Assembly: GCF_042100115.1 (NCBI RefSeq)
Contig: NC_091272.1
Location: forward strand, 3,534,001 to 3,598,000
From: Alternaria dauci
Taxonomy: Eukaryota > Ascomycota > Dothideomycetes > Pleosporales > Pleosporaceae
DNA length: 64,000 nucleotides
Reading direction: 5' to 3'
The notes below the pieces were generated by a model. That model was not told the DNA's origin. It saw nothing but the letters and a program-made list of their open reading frames with translations, and made no database searches. Both the position numbers and the translations under genes were made by a program. Below are positions 1 to 11,001 of the stretch, one piece after another (position 1 is the first letter of the stretch; each line of letters opens with the position of its first letter).

Positions 1-1057
1 AGAGGGAGATGGGCTTGTGCTTGTAGTGATCTGGTATGATATCCATGTATACGGTCGGGGTATACACGATACGCCCTCGGTAAATAGCATCGATGACCTT
101 CTGACTTGCGGAACCAGATAACAGCACTTTACTCTCGGAAACGATAGCCACCTCCAGCGCTGTCAGTTTACCCTCATAGTCGCCCTGGCCCTGGTACTCT
201 GAGCTATGACGCGGCGGACAGCGTTCATCTGGGGCACCTTGGAATGGCTGGAAAGGAGCTACCATAATCTGTGCTAGAAGTAACAAGCCAGCCTTGCCTG
301 TTGACTCTTCATCGTGCCGTCGCAGCACTTTCATAGCAACCAGCTCGCATAAATTCGCGCGCGTAAGGTCAACAGTCTGATGATGTTGCTGAAACTGCTG
401 CTCCCGAAGGAACTGCATACGATTGACAAGCAGACAGTACACGATGGATATATCTTCTTCGTCGTAGAGGCGATCCACCAGTGGCTTTACGATGAGAACG
501 TTCATTCGAGGCTCGCGGAGCTGATCCACAGTATAGGGGTCCTCGATTACTGCTAGGACAAGGCGTCGTATCCTAACTCATGATTAACATCAGACTTGAA
601 CTTCTTACCTGCTGCGCTACACATACCTGTGAATATTGAAGTACGTCTTCTTGTTATTGTTCAGATCAGGCGTACTAGCAGTTCTCGCAGCCATTGGCTC
701 GCCTTGACCGTTGAAGCATCCGTCAGCGCCAGCATAGTCCTCCTCGGGGAGCAACGTCTCCTGTTCCTCTCTACTCTTTGCCGATCTCAATGCATCGCTC
801 AGCGTTCTCTGGTTCTCTATCATATGAGGGCGTTTCAAGTACTTTCTAAACTCGATGTGCCTTGACTGCTTTCGTTGTGGTGACGGCCTGCGCGTAGTGG
901 GCGAGAGTTCCTCGCCGCCATTGCTAGAGGGCGCGATAGCACTTTCATCACTGTCGTGACTTTTGGTAGGATTCGGATTGAGCGGTGGTCGAGTGAAGGT
1001 ACCGTAGGCAGGACTGCCACTTCTGTTCCAGTCTGGGCTTGACGTCGGGCCTGACAT
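1..1057 (-). CDS. YVC1: Vacuolar TRP-type cation channel, N-terminal part (Yvc1-like), cut by left edge
   Basis: Exons 627-1057 and 1-572 (continuing beyond the window) flank a 54-nt intron at 573-626 with a GTATGT donor; joining them restores codon phase. The ATG at 1057 opens a low-complexity Ser/Pro-rich cytosolic N-terminus. Across the junction the protein reads NIHRIRRLVLAVIEDPYT, followed by VKPLVDRLYDEEDISIVYCL and TRANLCELVAMKVLRR. This is the conserved cytosolic region that precedes the membrane segments in fungal TRPY channels. The family releases calcium from the vacuole in response to stretch, hyperosmotic shock and cytosolic calcium. The six transmembrane helices and pore lie beyond the left edge, so channel function cannot be checked here. 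The family call rests on remembered similarity and is fairly secure. Confidence 0.8.
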
Positions 1058-2038
1058 GTGAGGCTGCTGCCAGCCTTAGGTAACAGTAATAGGAGGAGTC
1101 AGTAAGCTGCACAGGGTTGGGGTTGTGCGGGTCTTTTCCGAGGCTGAGCGGGACGAAAGTGGATAAGCCTCAGGAGCGTAGAAGCTTGGACAGCAAAAGG
1201 TGCCGCGGTCTATCCAGCTCCGATACTCTTAGAGCGTCGCAAAAAATAGGCACCAAGTCTACTCAACGACAATGTTAAGTAGTCTTGCCACAATTGATGT
1301 CTTTTCGTGGATGTTGATAAGGTGGGAAAAGGAAGCATGGACCGCTGCACCGATTGCAGGATTGGCAGATGAGGTTTCACGCTAACGCTATTCGGCATAG
1401 ATCTTCAAGATCGCCCCCGACGTCACCCTTTGGCAGTATCGCGAAGCTACCGATTCTCCCAATAACGTGCTTGAGCAAAACCAGCTTGATCCTATTGTAA
1501 TCACCATAAGACTCTTTTTTAATCATAAAATGAGAATGCGCCTTCGCACAAGTGAAACATGAAGATATACCACTTCGTAGACGCGCACGTGAGCCACTCG
1601 CCAAATCACGCCACGATTGCGGGATTAACTGCGCAACGAGGATAGAGGAGACGCATCGCGGCAACCATCGGTGAGAAAAAATGAGGCTGAGAGCGAGATA
1701 GCTAAGGCAGCCACTAATTGTTTGAATGGCAAAGTTGTGCTCACAGTTGATTGGGAAAGAGGGATGGGTTGACGTACACCAGCTGCATTGGAAGCGGGGT
1801 CTTTGTGATAGGTGCTGCAATACACTCCAACCCTTCACTTGAGAGTACAGTACATGTATCATCTGACCAATCGTGATACCTTAAACCCCACTGCTATCTA
1901 TGTGTTGTTCTCAAAGGTCTCTCAATCGGACCGAATGGATCCTCCAGCGCCTACATCGAAGCCCTACGGCGTTTCACACCTTTCCTTCCAAGCCTAGTAG
2001 TGTCAGTGATGTGTTAATTATCGTACTCTGACTATCAC
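1058..2038. other. Intergenic, no supported gene
   Basis: This 981-nt stretch lies between the divergent-facing TRP-channel start and the 3' end of the BTB gene. It holds one minus-strand open frame of 161 codons (1377-1862), without an acceptable ATG context, family similarity or intron structure. I read it as promoter and UTR sequence. Confidence 0.5.
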
Positions 2039-2800
2039 TTACTCCGTAGGCTTCATTGTGGTCGTCTCAGGCTCCTTCAAATCGATGAATTCCCGCGGAT
2101 TTGATGTTCGGGAAAGACACTTCGGAAGTTCACGGCGAGCTAAAGCACCCATCAAGACATTTTTCACAAACTCTGGATTGTAATGCTCTTCCCGAAGAAT
2201 CCAGTCACCGTTGGCGAAGTCAGCGTAGTATTCTGTGAGAAACCTACGCAAAGGGTCGGCAGGGAGACAAGAGCGATAGATGCTGTTGATCACGTCGACC
2301 CCAGGAATATAACGAGCGCCATCTGACCACTCGTGGTGAAAGAATTCCAGGATAGCGCAGAAGACAATCTTCGATGATATCAGATCTTCCGATTGTACGC
2401 AGAACAAGTAGAGAGCAGTTAGCCGATGGTATCGAGATTTGGCGACGTCAGACATGGATGAAGTGCCATCAGGTGGAGACTTTACGCCGGGAACGTGACC
2501 AGTGTGAAGAATCGCGACGTAGTCCTTGATAACGCTTGGTTGTTCGGCCGTCAAATCCACCGTGTCGTCATGTATTCGTTTGCAATGAAGAGCTATCCTT
2601 GGAGATCGCTTGAGCAGAATACCCTTATGTACTTGTATGCGCACAGGGTCAAGTGAGTGTGGTTGGCGAATAAGTAGAGTGACTATTTCGGCAGTTGGAC
2701 TAGAGGATGTATGTCAGATGAAGGAAACGGTGCGGGGACTGGCGTCATACCTCTCCACCATTTCTCGCAATTCGAGAAACTCTCTGAGTGCTTCTACCAT
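2039..2800 (-). CDS. BTB/POZ-domain protein
   Basis: Exons 2751-2800 and 2039-2699, intron 2700-2750 (51 nt, GTATGA donor, CTAG acceptor), give 236 residues. The short first exon supplies the N-terminus MVEALREFLELREMVE. The second begins SPTAEIVTLLIRQ and continues into RIQVHKGILLKRSP, the typical fungal BTB opening in which a beta strand leads into F/V-HKGIL. The domain runs over roughly residues 17-120, followed by a helical region rich in aromatic residues (EWSDGARYIPGVDVINSIY) found in many fungal BTB proteins. BTB domains mediate dimerisation and often act as adaptors for Cul3 ubiquitin ligases, but no second domain is present here to indicate a specific role. The distribution of this family in Pleosporales makes it a probable lineage-expanded adaptor. 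Confidence 0.75.
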
Positions 2801-4451
2801 AGCGAGATGGGCTGTTATTTGCTTGTGTCTGGCCGAAAAGCTTCGTAGGTTATCAAGCGTGGCGTTCTAAACGAGGGTTCATAACCGTTTGCCTAGATTC
2901 GTCACGTTACAATGGCACACAAAGCGGTTCCTGACCGGAGTGCGTCATCCGTAGTATTCACGTTGACACTGGCCGCTATGTCTCAAGGTTAGGGTATTGA
3001 GTTACTAGCAAACCACACTTATCCAAATCGAGACCTGACGCTCCATGGTTCCCTGCATGGGAGCTGGTCAGGCTTTTATACATGGCGGTAGGAAACTAGG
3101 CCTGCAATGTGGCTTTTCAGTATGCCTGAGACGCTGCGAATGTCTGGGGTGGAGTCCAGAGTTATTCAGCGTGCGGGGATCATACGGCGGGACCTATCTC
3201 AGTGTATAGAGACAGCGGTACCGAGAGAAGGATCCGGCTGAGAAAGCGTGCGTCGATAGATCGGTTTCAATATCGCGGGACGCAGCGTGGGTGTAGGGAC
3301 TATATCAATGATACAGACTGTAGGGCGAAGACTACCAGAAGGAGTGCTCAGAATGCTGAGAAGCTTTGGGATGTCTTGAATGAAGGTGAGGGGAAGGAAC
3401 TACCAGTGTCGTTTCCGTCCATGAAGTCGCAACTACCGATTGGAAGCGCGTTATCGGTGGCCAGGCCAGCTTTGTCCATGACATGATCCGGTTCCAGGGT
3501 GGCTATGCGCTCTAATGCTGTATTTCCTACTCTACTCACGAACTTCAGTGAGCGCCGTCACTGCTGCTGATGTGAGCTCATGCTCCCTGATGTGTTCTTT
3601 GCTGTGTGCGGAACTTTCGAGCCAACATCCTTTCACCTCGCGCACCATCATTGCTACTGGCAACATCTACCGTAATCGCAACGTATCGGCCAGAGCCCCA
3701 GAACTACCGCCATCCCTCAGAACGCGCCCTAAGTCAGTAACGAGCGAGGAATGGATGGTGTGGTTGCGCTATGTGGTGTTGTCGCTACTCCACATACGTT
3801 GTCTGGTTCAGGCAAGTGACCTCCTTCCCTAGTGGCGGCGCAATGACGGAATCAGCTTACCAGAACGCGTGCAGCACGAGGCAAAGAGAGACACTGCGCG
3901 ATACCCACGACAAAGGACATCGTGTTCCACAAATCGATTGACGTATGCCACGACGGTTTATGTGGCATAGACCCTTCGGCTAGTGCATCGGATGTCGTGA
4001 CAACAGAACCTTTCGTTTGCCAGCTCAGAATACCATTGTCCCACCTAAGACAGTACCTGCACATGGAGCGCGTCACTGCCTTCGGATCGCGTCATTCATT
4101 CGGATACTCATCGTCTGTATAATCAGCGTGCCCCGAATTTTACGTGATAATGGCTGCGGAGCCAGTAGAATCGTTGGAAACCGCTTGCTGGTACTCTCAG
4201 TCTTGTACGGCTGGCGTACCTGCCACAAAGGAAGGCGTGATCATTCGTATCGTTGATGCCTGGCAGGCATCTATCCGTACCGAGATAAGCAACGTGAGAA
4301 GGTTATCTTTCCGGGAATTAGACCAGGCCTACTCTAGGTTACACTCCTTTTCTTTAACCAGAACCAGAAGTACCCACAATCACTCGCAGCACCACTCTCC
4401 AGATTGGTCGAACCCTGGACTCCTTTCCTGCATTCTCGAACTTATACTGCC
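2801..4451. other. Intergenic, no supported gene
   Basis: This gap of about 1.65 kb separates the BTB gene start from the J-domain gene. Several open frames under 110 codons occur on both strands (for example 3202-3486 plus and 3348-3539 minus). None has a recognisable domain, signal peptide or convincing splice pair. A short diverged gene cannot be excluded. Confidence 0.45.
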
Positions 4452-5269
4452 ATGTCTTCTACCTCTTTCAAGGACTACTATGCTGACCTTGGGCTCGAAC
4501 TTGGGGCTTCCACTGCAGCCATCAGGAAGGCGTTCCAAGATCTTGCTAGAAAACACCATCCAGACAAGTCAGGTGTAGCAGATGCTGCAGTCTTCCGCCG
4601 TGTCCGCGAAGCTTTCGAAAAGCTCTCTGACTCGGAGTATCGCGCTCAATACGACCGGTCCTACTGGCGCAGGAAGTTCCAGACGGACATTCCAGCTCAA
4701 CAACAGAACCATGGCGGAGATGAAGAGCGCTTTGGTGGCACACGTACAAGAAATCAGGGCGCTGAGACCCAAGAAGCCCGTAGCGCAAGTCCGCCGCCTG
4801 TCAAGCCGCAACGCAAGCCCCACGAGCCAAGTTGGCAGTACTTCTTGGGCAAGGCCTATACCACATGGCAGAAGGAGGACGCCGCCTACCGTAAGAGGCA
4901 CCCTGAAGCTCACGAGAGGTATGTGGACCCATTTATCTCACACCTGATATCTCTACTAAAGCGCTCCCTAGTCCGCTCAACAGTGGCCCTCCAACTCCCA
5001 AGCCTGGAGGTATAGCGCATGGTTTGGTCGTTCTCATGTCTCACCCTTGCGTCCAACAAAACTGCATTTACAAGACCACAGCGTGGCGTCTTCAGGTCGG
5101 CGGCGCAGACCATTGCGTGTTCTGCATGGCCGTCCACACGGGCGGTAGGAGATGTCCTGGCTGTGAGGTGCTGGCATGTAAGGCGTGCGTCGAGAAGGTC
5201 CGCGGGTTGGAACGGAGCCCCTTTGAGGGGTTGAGATCGAAGACGCAGTACTGCTCGTCCGGTGGTTGA
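4452..5269 (+). CDS. J-domain (DnaJ) protein with C-terminal cysteine zinc cluster
   Basis: Exons 4452-4918 and 4972-5269, intron 4919-4971 (53 nt), encode 254 residues. ATG 4452 is the first in-frame ATG. The J domain occupies about residues 8-75: KDYYADLGLELGAS, AIRKAFQDLARKHHPDKSG with an intact HPD loop, then FRRVREAFEKLSD and YRAQYD. A charged linker with QRKPHEP follows. After the intron the frame reads PTPKPGGIAHGLVVLMSHPC and ends in a cysteine-rich segment with CVFC, CPGC and CKAC pairs, which resembles a small zinc-ribbon or RING-like cluster. J proteins stimulate Hsp70 ATPase through the HPD loop; the cysteine tail may bind clients or nucleic acid (inference). If the intron is retained, translation stops at 5015 and the zinc cluster is lost. 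The pairing of the two parts depends on this splice. Confidence 0.8.
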
Positions 5270-6071
5270 AGTGAAGGGTGAGATTGTGTGCAAGATGGGT
5301 TGTGATGGCAATCTTGGGGAAATGTCGAACAGGATGGGAGATGGCAAGACGTGCAGGAATGCATCTACATGATGCGTGATATCTGAGTGTGCTTACGACG
5401 GTTCAAGTTCAACACCAGTATCAAAATTGTCCTGACAGCGCAGAGACGCAGTGCCCATTTGTGCTGAGGGTGGTTGTGGGGAGTTGCTGTGATGTCTGAA
5501 ACCCGGGAGGCTACGTTTCACGCGGCAGCTCCGCGCAAAGGAAGCCGTGGTCGGTTGTTCCTGCCGTCCCTGTCCCTGGCGGAGCATTGACCCCGCACAT
5601 CCAAGACCTGAGCACGGGCTTGCATCATGGTTGCGCTCCAGCGCGTCCCACATTTTAGAAACGCCATGGTGTGTCACTCCACTTATGGACGCGCAATCCG
5701 TCCGAGCCTATCGTCAGCCCGTACCGCGAACATGCTTTCCATGTCTGGTACCTGGTCTTGTGCCGCTCTGCAGCCCTTCATTGGGATCAGCTTGTCTGGG
5801 TGCACGAGGCGGACGATCTATTCGCAGCCGCTGCACGTTAGCATACCGTGTTCGTATCTCCTGGTTTGGGAATGCGGGCGGCCTTGGCACGGGACATCAG
5901 CATTCCAATCCAATCAATTCACCGGACCCTCACGGAACTAGTGCTATTCACAACCTCTCGACACATTGACCTCTTGGACTTGTACTTTCCTCCGTGTTTG
6001 CTGGACATACACTTCCTAACCACCGACCAACGCCTTTCGCTCATTTTCAACAACACTAATCCACATTCAAC
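5270..6071. other. Intergenic; promoter of the MFSD5-like gene
   Basis: The stretch contains the 3' flank of the J-domain gene and the upstream region of the transporter. Pyrimidine-rich tracts and a CAAC/CACT-rich leader precede the ATG at 6072. Open frames here (for example 5547-5969) show no family features. Confidence 0.5.
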
Positions 6072-7613
6072 ATGGACCTATACCGAGCTACATTCGCTGG
6101 CTCGCTGCTGCTCAATGCACTCGCATTCTACCAGTCGTACCGCTCGCGCAACGCGGCTGTCGTAGAGACAGCGACTACGGACAAGAAGGATGAACACGAG
6201 CATCTAGAGCCTGATTTGGAGGGCCTGAGCAAGCTGAAGAAGCGCTTCTTTCCCATTTATTTGCTGGTCAATGCTGCGGACTGGCTGCAAGGACCATACA
6301 TCTATCCAATCTACAAAGGTGCACTCGGGCGACCATTCTCTTAACGGTAGAAATGCTAACCAAAGTGCAGATGAAAAGGGACTACCGGAAGAAACAGTCG
6401 CATTCCTATTCCTCATAGGCTTCATCTCCGCCGGCATCTCCGCGTCTTTCGTAGGCACTCTAGCAGATCGATACGGGCGTAAGACCGCATGCTTGGGATA
6501 CTGCGTTCTTTACTCCCTATCATGCGCCACTCTCTTGTCCGACAACATCTACATCCTCTTCTTCGGTCGCATTCTCGGTGGCGTGTGCGGAACCGTTCTT
6601 TGGAGCGTATTCGAAAGTTGGATGGTCGCCGAATTCAACCAGCTCATGCTTTCAGACGGCGAGCCCCATCTGAGCGCGATATTCAGCACGATGACTACTT
6701 CAAACACATGTGTGGCCATCGCTGCGGGTATCTTCGCGGAGTGGGCGGTTAATATGACAGGCACGGCAAAGGCACCGTTCATGGCTTCCATTGGCTGCTT
6801 GAGCCTGTCTTTCCTCGCCATCTCAAAGTACTGGGGAGAGAACTATGGAACAAGCAGCCGCAGAGCTTCAGAGACGGAGGGGCTGCTCCAACAAGAAGAG
6901 GCTACACCAGCTCCCCCAGCCACGTCTGCTCTCCGGACGATTTTGCGCGATCGCAACATCATGATGCTTGCATTGGTATCAGGCTTCTTCGAGGGATCTC
7001 TTTTCCTGTTCATCTTCTTCAAGTTCCCAGCGCTGAAGCTCAGCCATAAATTGGCGGGCTCAACTGAGGGTAAGCAAAACTCCACCGGGCGTAAGCCGGG
7101 TTGACAAAGCTAACATCTAGCAGAATTGCCATTTGGTCTCATTTTTGCCATTTTGATGTGTTCGATGATGTTTGGTTCCCTCCTTTACAAACACCTATCC
7201 ACATCCGCAACACCTGTGCCGGCGCAAAAGATGCTTACCAGCATCCTCGCAGTGTCATCCGCGTGCTTCTTTGTCCCTGGACATTTCCGCGACGAGCGTC
7301 TTACATTATGGTGCTTTTGCATCTTCGAGCTGTGCTGCGGAGTTTATTATCCTGCCATGGGCTCGCTAAAGAGTAAGCTTGTGGAGGATGGCTCAAGAGC
7401 CAGCATTTACGGCATTCTTCGTATCCCCCTCAATGTGTTCGTTGTACTGGCTCTGAGCACTACGAAAGAAGGTAAGCACTAGTACTTTGTCTAGACCCGA
7501 AGGACCAAGAACTAACCATTATCTCAGGCGAAGCGCATCGCGATACGGTGTTCACGACTTGCAGCGTGCTTTTGGTGGCGGCTGCAATAGTCGTTCACAA
7601 GACCCTAACATGA
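6072..7613 (+). CDS. MFSD5-type major facilitator (molybdate-anion transporter family)
   Basis: Four exons (6072-6318, 6371-7069, 7124-7471, 7528-7613) give about 459 residues. The N-terminus MDLYRATFAGSLLLNALAFY is followed by RFFPIYLLVNAADWLQGPY, the diagnostic opening of the MFSD5/MOT2 family (PF05631), and by FVGTLADRYGRKTACLGYC, the MFS A-motif between helices 2 and 3. FESWMVAEFNQ is also characteristic. Roughly twelve hydrophobic segments are present, with a loop of about 50 polar residues between the halves (SSRRASETEGLLQQEEATP). Algal and human family members move molybdate; substrate in fungi is inferred only. The third exon can start at 7121 or 7124 because of a TAG-CAG tandem acceptor, changing the protein by one residue. 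Confidence 0.85.
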
Positions 7614-8450
7614 TCTCATTACTATCCACTTTCCTTTTTAGTCAACCTGCATAGCGCTAAGGATAAACATAACCTCGGGAGAACAAGCTGTATAAGCATG
7701 ATTAACAAGCCTCGCGCAGAGCGGAGCAACATCCAAGATAGACACATCGCGAAATAGCGATTTACAGAAACCATAATCACATTTCCTTCCGTAGACGATG
7801 GATACTATGACATCACGTATTGCGACGCGACTTTGGAAGGTGCGACCTGAAACGCGTGCCTTGTTCAGGAGAGCGACCAAGCCACGGCCGACACACGACC
7901 TGATGATGATCAACGACCCACATGTGCCCCGCCGCTCTGTTGGACGTTGTGCGGCTAATGAACTTCCCCGTTATCCACTAGTCGCTCCCTCACTCTCAAT
8001 GGTGCGAAGATAGCGGCAGGTGGCTTGAGCGGGGTTTCGTATAATCAAGCCCACACGGCTTCTTGGACGTTCTTGATCCATCAACGCTAAATCTGTAACG
8101 GGGGCATTAGCTGATGTTTGGGCGTGATAAGCGCTCGGCAGATGTACACGTAACACTGTTGGTCGTTCCGCTTTTGTCGTTTCGCACCTCCTTGGCACGT
8201 TCTAAAGGACCGACATCACGCAGCCAGACTAGGGGTGGAGTCGTTTGAGGGTCTCCCAAGTCATGTTTGTCTTCTGAACCCTTAGATTCACTTTTATTTC
8301 CTCCTCCCTTCACTAAACTTTCTCTTTTTTTGTACGCTTGACGCGATCGTTACCTCCACCGATTCAACTCGGAGGTTATACATCACGGTCTTTCCTTGAC
8401 TCGACTCAACTCTCCTCACCATCTACAACGTCACTCTTTCAACCGCGACG
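7614..8450. other. Intergenic; promoter of the methyltransferase gene
   Basis: No supported gene. A pyrimidine-rich tract (about 8290-8335, TTTCTCTTTTTTT core) lies 115-160 nt before the ATG at 8451, as is common in fungal promoters. Confidence 0.5.
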
Positions 8451-9585
8451 ATGCTTAGGTCTTTCGGTGGTATGTTCAGTTGATTCTGTGTTATCTGTCA
8501 ACTTGCTAACAAGTCTTTCAGCCCGTGTATTCGCAGGAATATTTGTGGTCGTTTTCCTCATCGTAATTTTCCACAATGAAGAAACCGCTGGCACGGCTCT
8601 ACTTCCTTACCTCCCTGTCCTCCCATCGACAGGCTCTCCACAATCCTCCTCGATACTCCAAGCATGGATAAAAGACCGATCGGCCTTGTCAGAAAAGTCG
8701 TGGAAGAAGAGCGTTGAGCTCCGCGACCAAATGGCCAAGTCGCATCCGGACAACCCGAAGATTCCATTTTTTCCAATGGACTTTTTGAAATACCCATTCA
8801 CAATCTGGGACTTCTTCCCAGCGACATGGACATGCCCCCACGACGTCCAACGTGTTGGCCGACTCGGCGACGGAGGAAAGTGGGTATGCGGAATGAACAT
8901 CTACGAGAGTCTTCCTGCGCCCAAATCCGTGTCTTCAACCATCGGATCACAGGAACCCCTGGCGAACCCACAGGAAGGTCTCGTCATGTACAGCTTTGGT
9001 ATTAATGGCGAATCCTCTTTCGAAGCCGAAATGCTCGATCGTGTTCCCAGTGCCCGTATCTGGGGCTACGACTTCTCCGTCGACGCCTGGGGTCCCCAAA
9101 TCGCAGAGAAGCACCGCCATCGAACCTTCTTCAAGAAAGTCGGGCTAGGCAAAGAAGACAAGCATGACGCGGAGCCGCCATTCTGGACCTTGCCCAGCTT
9201 GATGAAACAGAACAACCATACGTACATCGATATTCTGAAAATTGATATCGAAGGCAGTGAATACGACGCGTTGGACACGATGATGGACGCTTTCGACAAC
9301 ATAAAGACAGCATCTGGAAAGTCCGTCTTGCCTATTGGTCAGGTCATGATCGAACTGCACCTCGGCGACGGAATTCATACCGAAAACGCCAACGGCGGTG
9401 GCAGCGTAGACTTTCGGCGGTTTAGAACTTGGTGGGAGAGGCTGGAACGCATGGGCATGCGCCCCGTGTGGATGGAGATTAATCTCTTTGCCGTCACTCT
9501 GGGCCACGGCAAGGCAAACCCGAGGTGTACCGAGTATGTTTGGGTTAATGCCAAGGACCAGAGAAGCGTCCTTTGGAATGTATAG
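8451..9585 (+). CDS. Membrane-anchored methyltransferase-like protein (Methyltransf_22 family)
   Basis: Exons 8451-8469 and 8522-9585, intron 8470-8521 (52 nt with a TTGCTAAC branch), give 360 residues. The alternative unspliced reading upstream lacks a start of comparable quality. The short first exon yields MLRSFGARVFAGIFVVVFLI, a type II signal anchor at residues 8-25, so the catalytic part should face the secretory lumen. The body contains CPHDVQRVGRLGDGGKWVCG, YSFGINGESSFEAEMLDRVP, IWGYDFSVDAWGP and DILKIDIEGSEYDAL, the conserved blocks of PF13383 (relatives of METTL24 and FkbM-type enzymes). DIEGSEYDAL matches the FkbM-like acidic motif. Methyl-acceptor and partner are unknown; a glycan or lipid substrate is inferred from the predicted topology. 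Confidence 0.82.
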
Positions 9586-11001
9586 ATGACATTTGGTCCG
9601 CAAGATCAGCGGCGTTTGGGGCCCGAAAGAGGCGTTTAGAAGATTGGATTTACAGCCAAATTAACCATATTTTTTTTTCATCCATAACAACACCGACCGC
9701 TGTAAAGGTGCGTGAAGCTGTAGTATGGTCGCTTTCCTATGTCCCAAAGTCTCATAAGGTTGGCGTGTGCCGAGTGATGTCAGATTGAGACTTGACTGAA
9801 TCTGATCTAGCGTCCAATGTCACGTCCCCTTCATCAATCTCACGGAGCTGCACTAGACCAAGCATCCATCCTGCGACCATTCAACAAGGCGGAAGAAGAC
9901 GCAACCCATCAATCAAACAACGATCCGATCCATGCGGGGCTTCCAAGCCTCCTCCCAAACCTACTACGAACGCCTCACATCCTGCGCCTTTGCTCGGGCA
10001 ACTAACGTTTCGGCCGCCGAACACCGTCCGCATTGTGCGAACAGCGTCGCAATCTACACCAGCGCCCAGACGTCTTGTCCATCGACCCTGTAAAGACTGC
10101 GATTCAGCGGATCGGCTAACGTTTGTGTCCACAGCCACTTTCTTACATTAAGGAGATCGCAATCTTAACGAGGAGGATTTGTTGGCTGAAACTTAGAGTA
10201 AGCTGTAATTAGAATTTCACCCCACGATCCGCTATTCCATCTCGGTCGCGTGCATCGATGCTACCCACAAGGGTCCACTATCCGAAGAGCAACCGCGGAT
10301 AAGCCCTAGGAACTTACATGTCCTAGAAGCGCATTTTCTCCTGTGTATCGCAGCCGTCAACGCAAGCTCACATTGGCAATGGTGTCCTGATTACTGTCCA
10401 GCGTGCTACCTAGACTCCGACGATAAATCCGAAACCATTGCCAAGCGCTGAGACATTGGCAGATACCGCTTCGAGTAGTCTGACTGCCTGGGGAGAACAA
10501 AGAAGGTTATGTCGCCTGGGTCTGAGGGCCGCACGACTACTGGATCATGGATGATGTTCGGGATGAAGGTCTTGTTTCTGATGGAATAGGATACAGCTAC
10601 AGGGCTGATCATGAAGCTGTGGCCGAACGACCTGAGAAGACTGCTCTCGTATAAGCGGGCCGGTCCGAACAACGTTAAGAGCACATGTATGCCAGGAGGG
10701 GAAGCTCGTAGGAAATCCACAGCGCGCAGGAGTCGAAGTGGGGTGTTGTGCTCATCTCCGCATTCATGAATGCAAATGCTGTCGGCAACTCGGTGCTTAC
10801 CAGGAAGGCAATAAAGAGTGCAAGCGAGACTGCATGCATGATACTGTACGATGCTGTCAGCAATTCTCAACAGCTGACGTTAGTATCTCAGATCAAGGAG
10901 CTGTTGGGTCGGCTTCACATGCTGTGCATAAGGCAAATCGCGTGCACAACAAAGTTTCCAGTAGTTCAAATAAATCCACGGGTTGTGTCTCTGGTCCAAG
11001 C
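9586..11001. other. Intergenic, no secure gene; two weak coding hints
   Basis: Two weak hints occur. On the plus strand at 9932-10091 a short frame beginning MRGFQASSQTYYERLTSC is followed by a well-formed candidate intron (10090-10134, GTAAAG donor, GGCTAAC branch, CACAG acceptor). On the minus strand at 10675-10863 a 62-codon frame begins MLTASYSIMHAVSLALFIAF, which looks like a signal peptide, with a GTAAGC donor shortly after. Neither gives a complete convincing protein. Confidence 0.35.

Noticed and set aside
1377..1862. 161-codon minus-strand frame
   Set aside because: Composition and lack of any family pattern or splice site suggest a chance frame.
10406..10870. 154-codon minus-strand frame
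   Set aside because: No recognisable domain; the overlapping shorter frame with a signal-like start is more interesting but also unproven.
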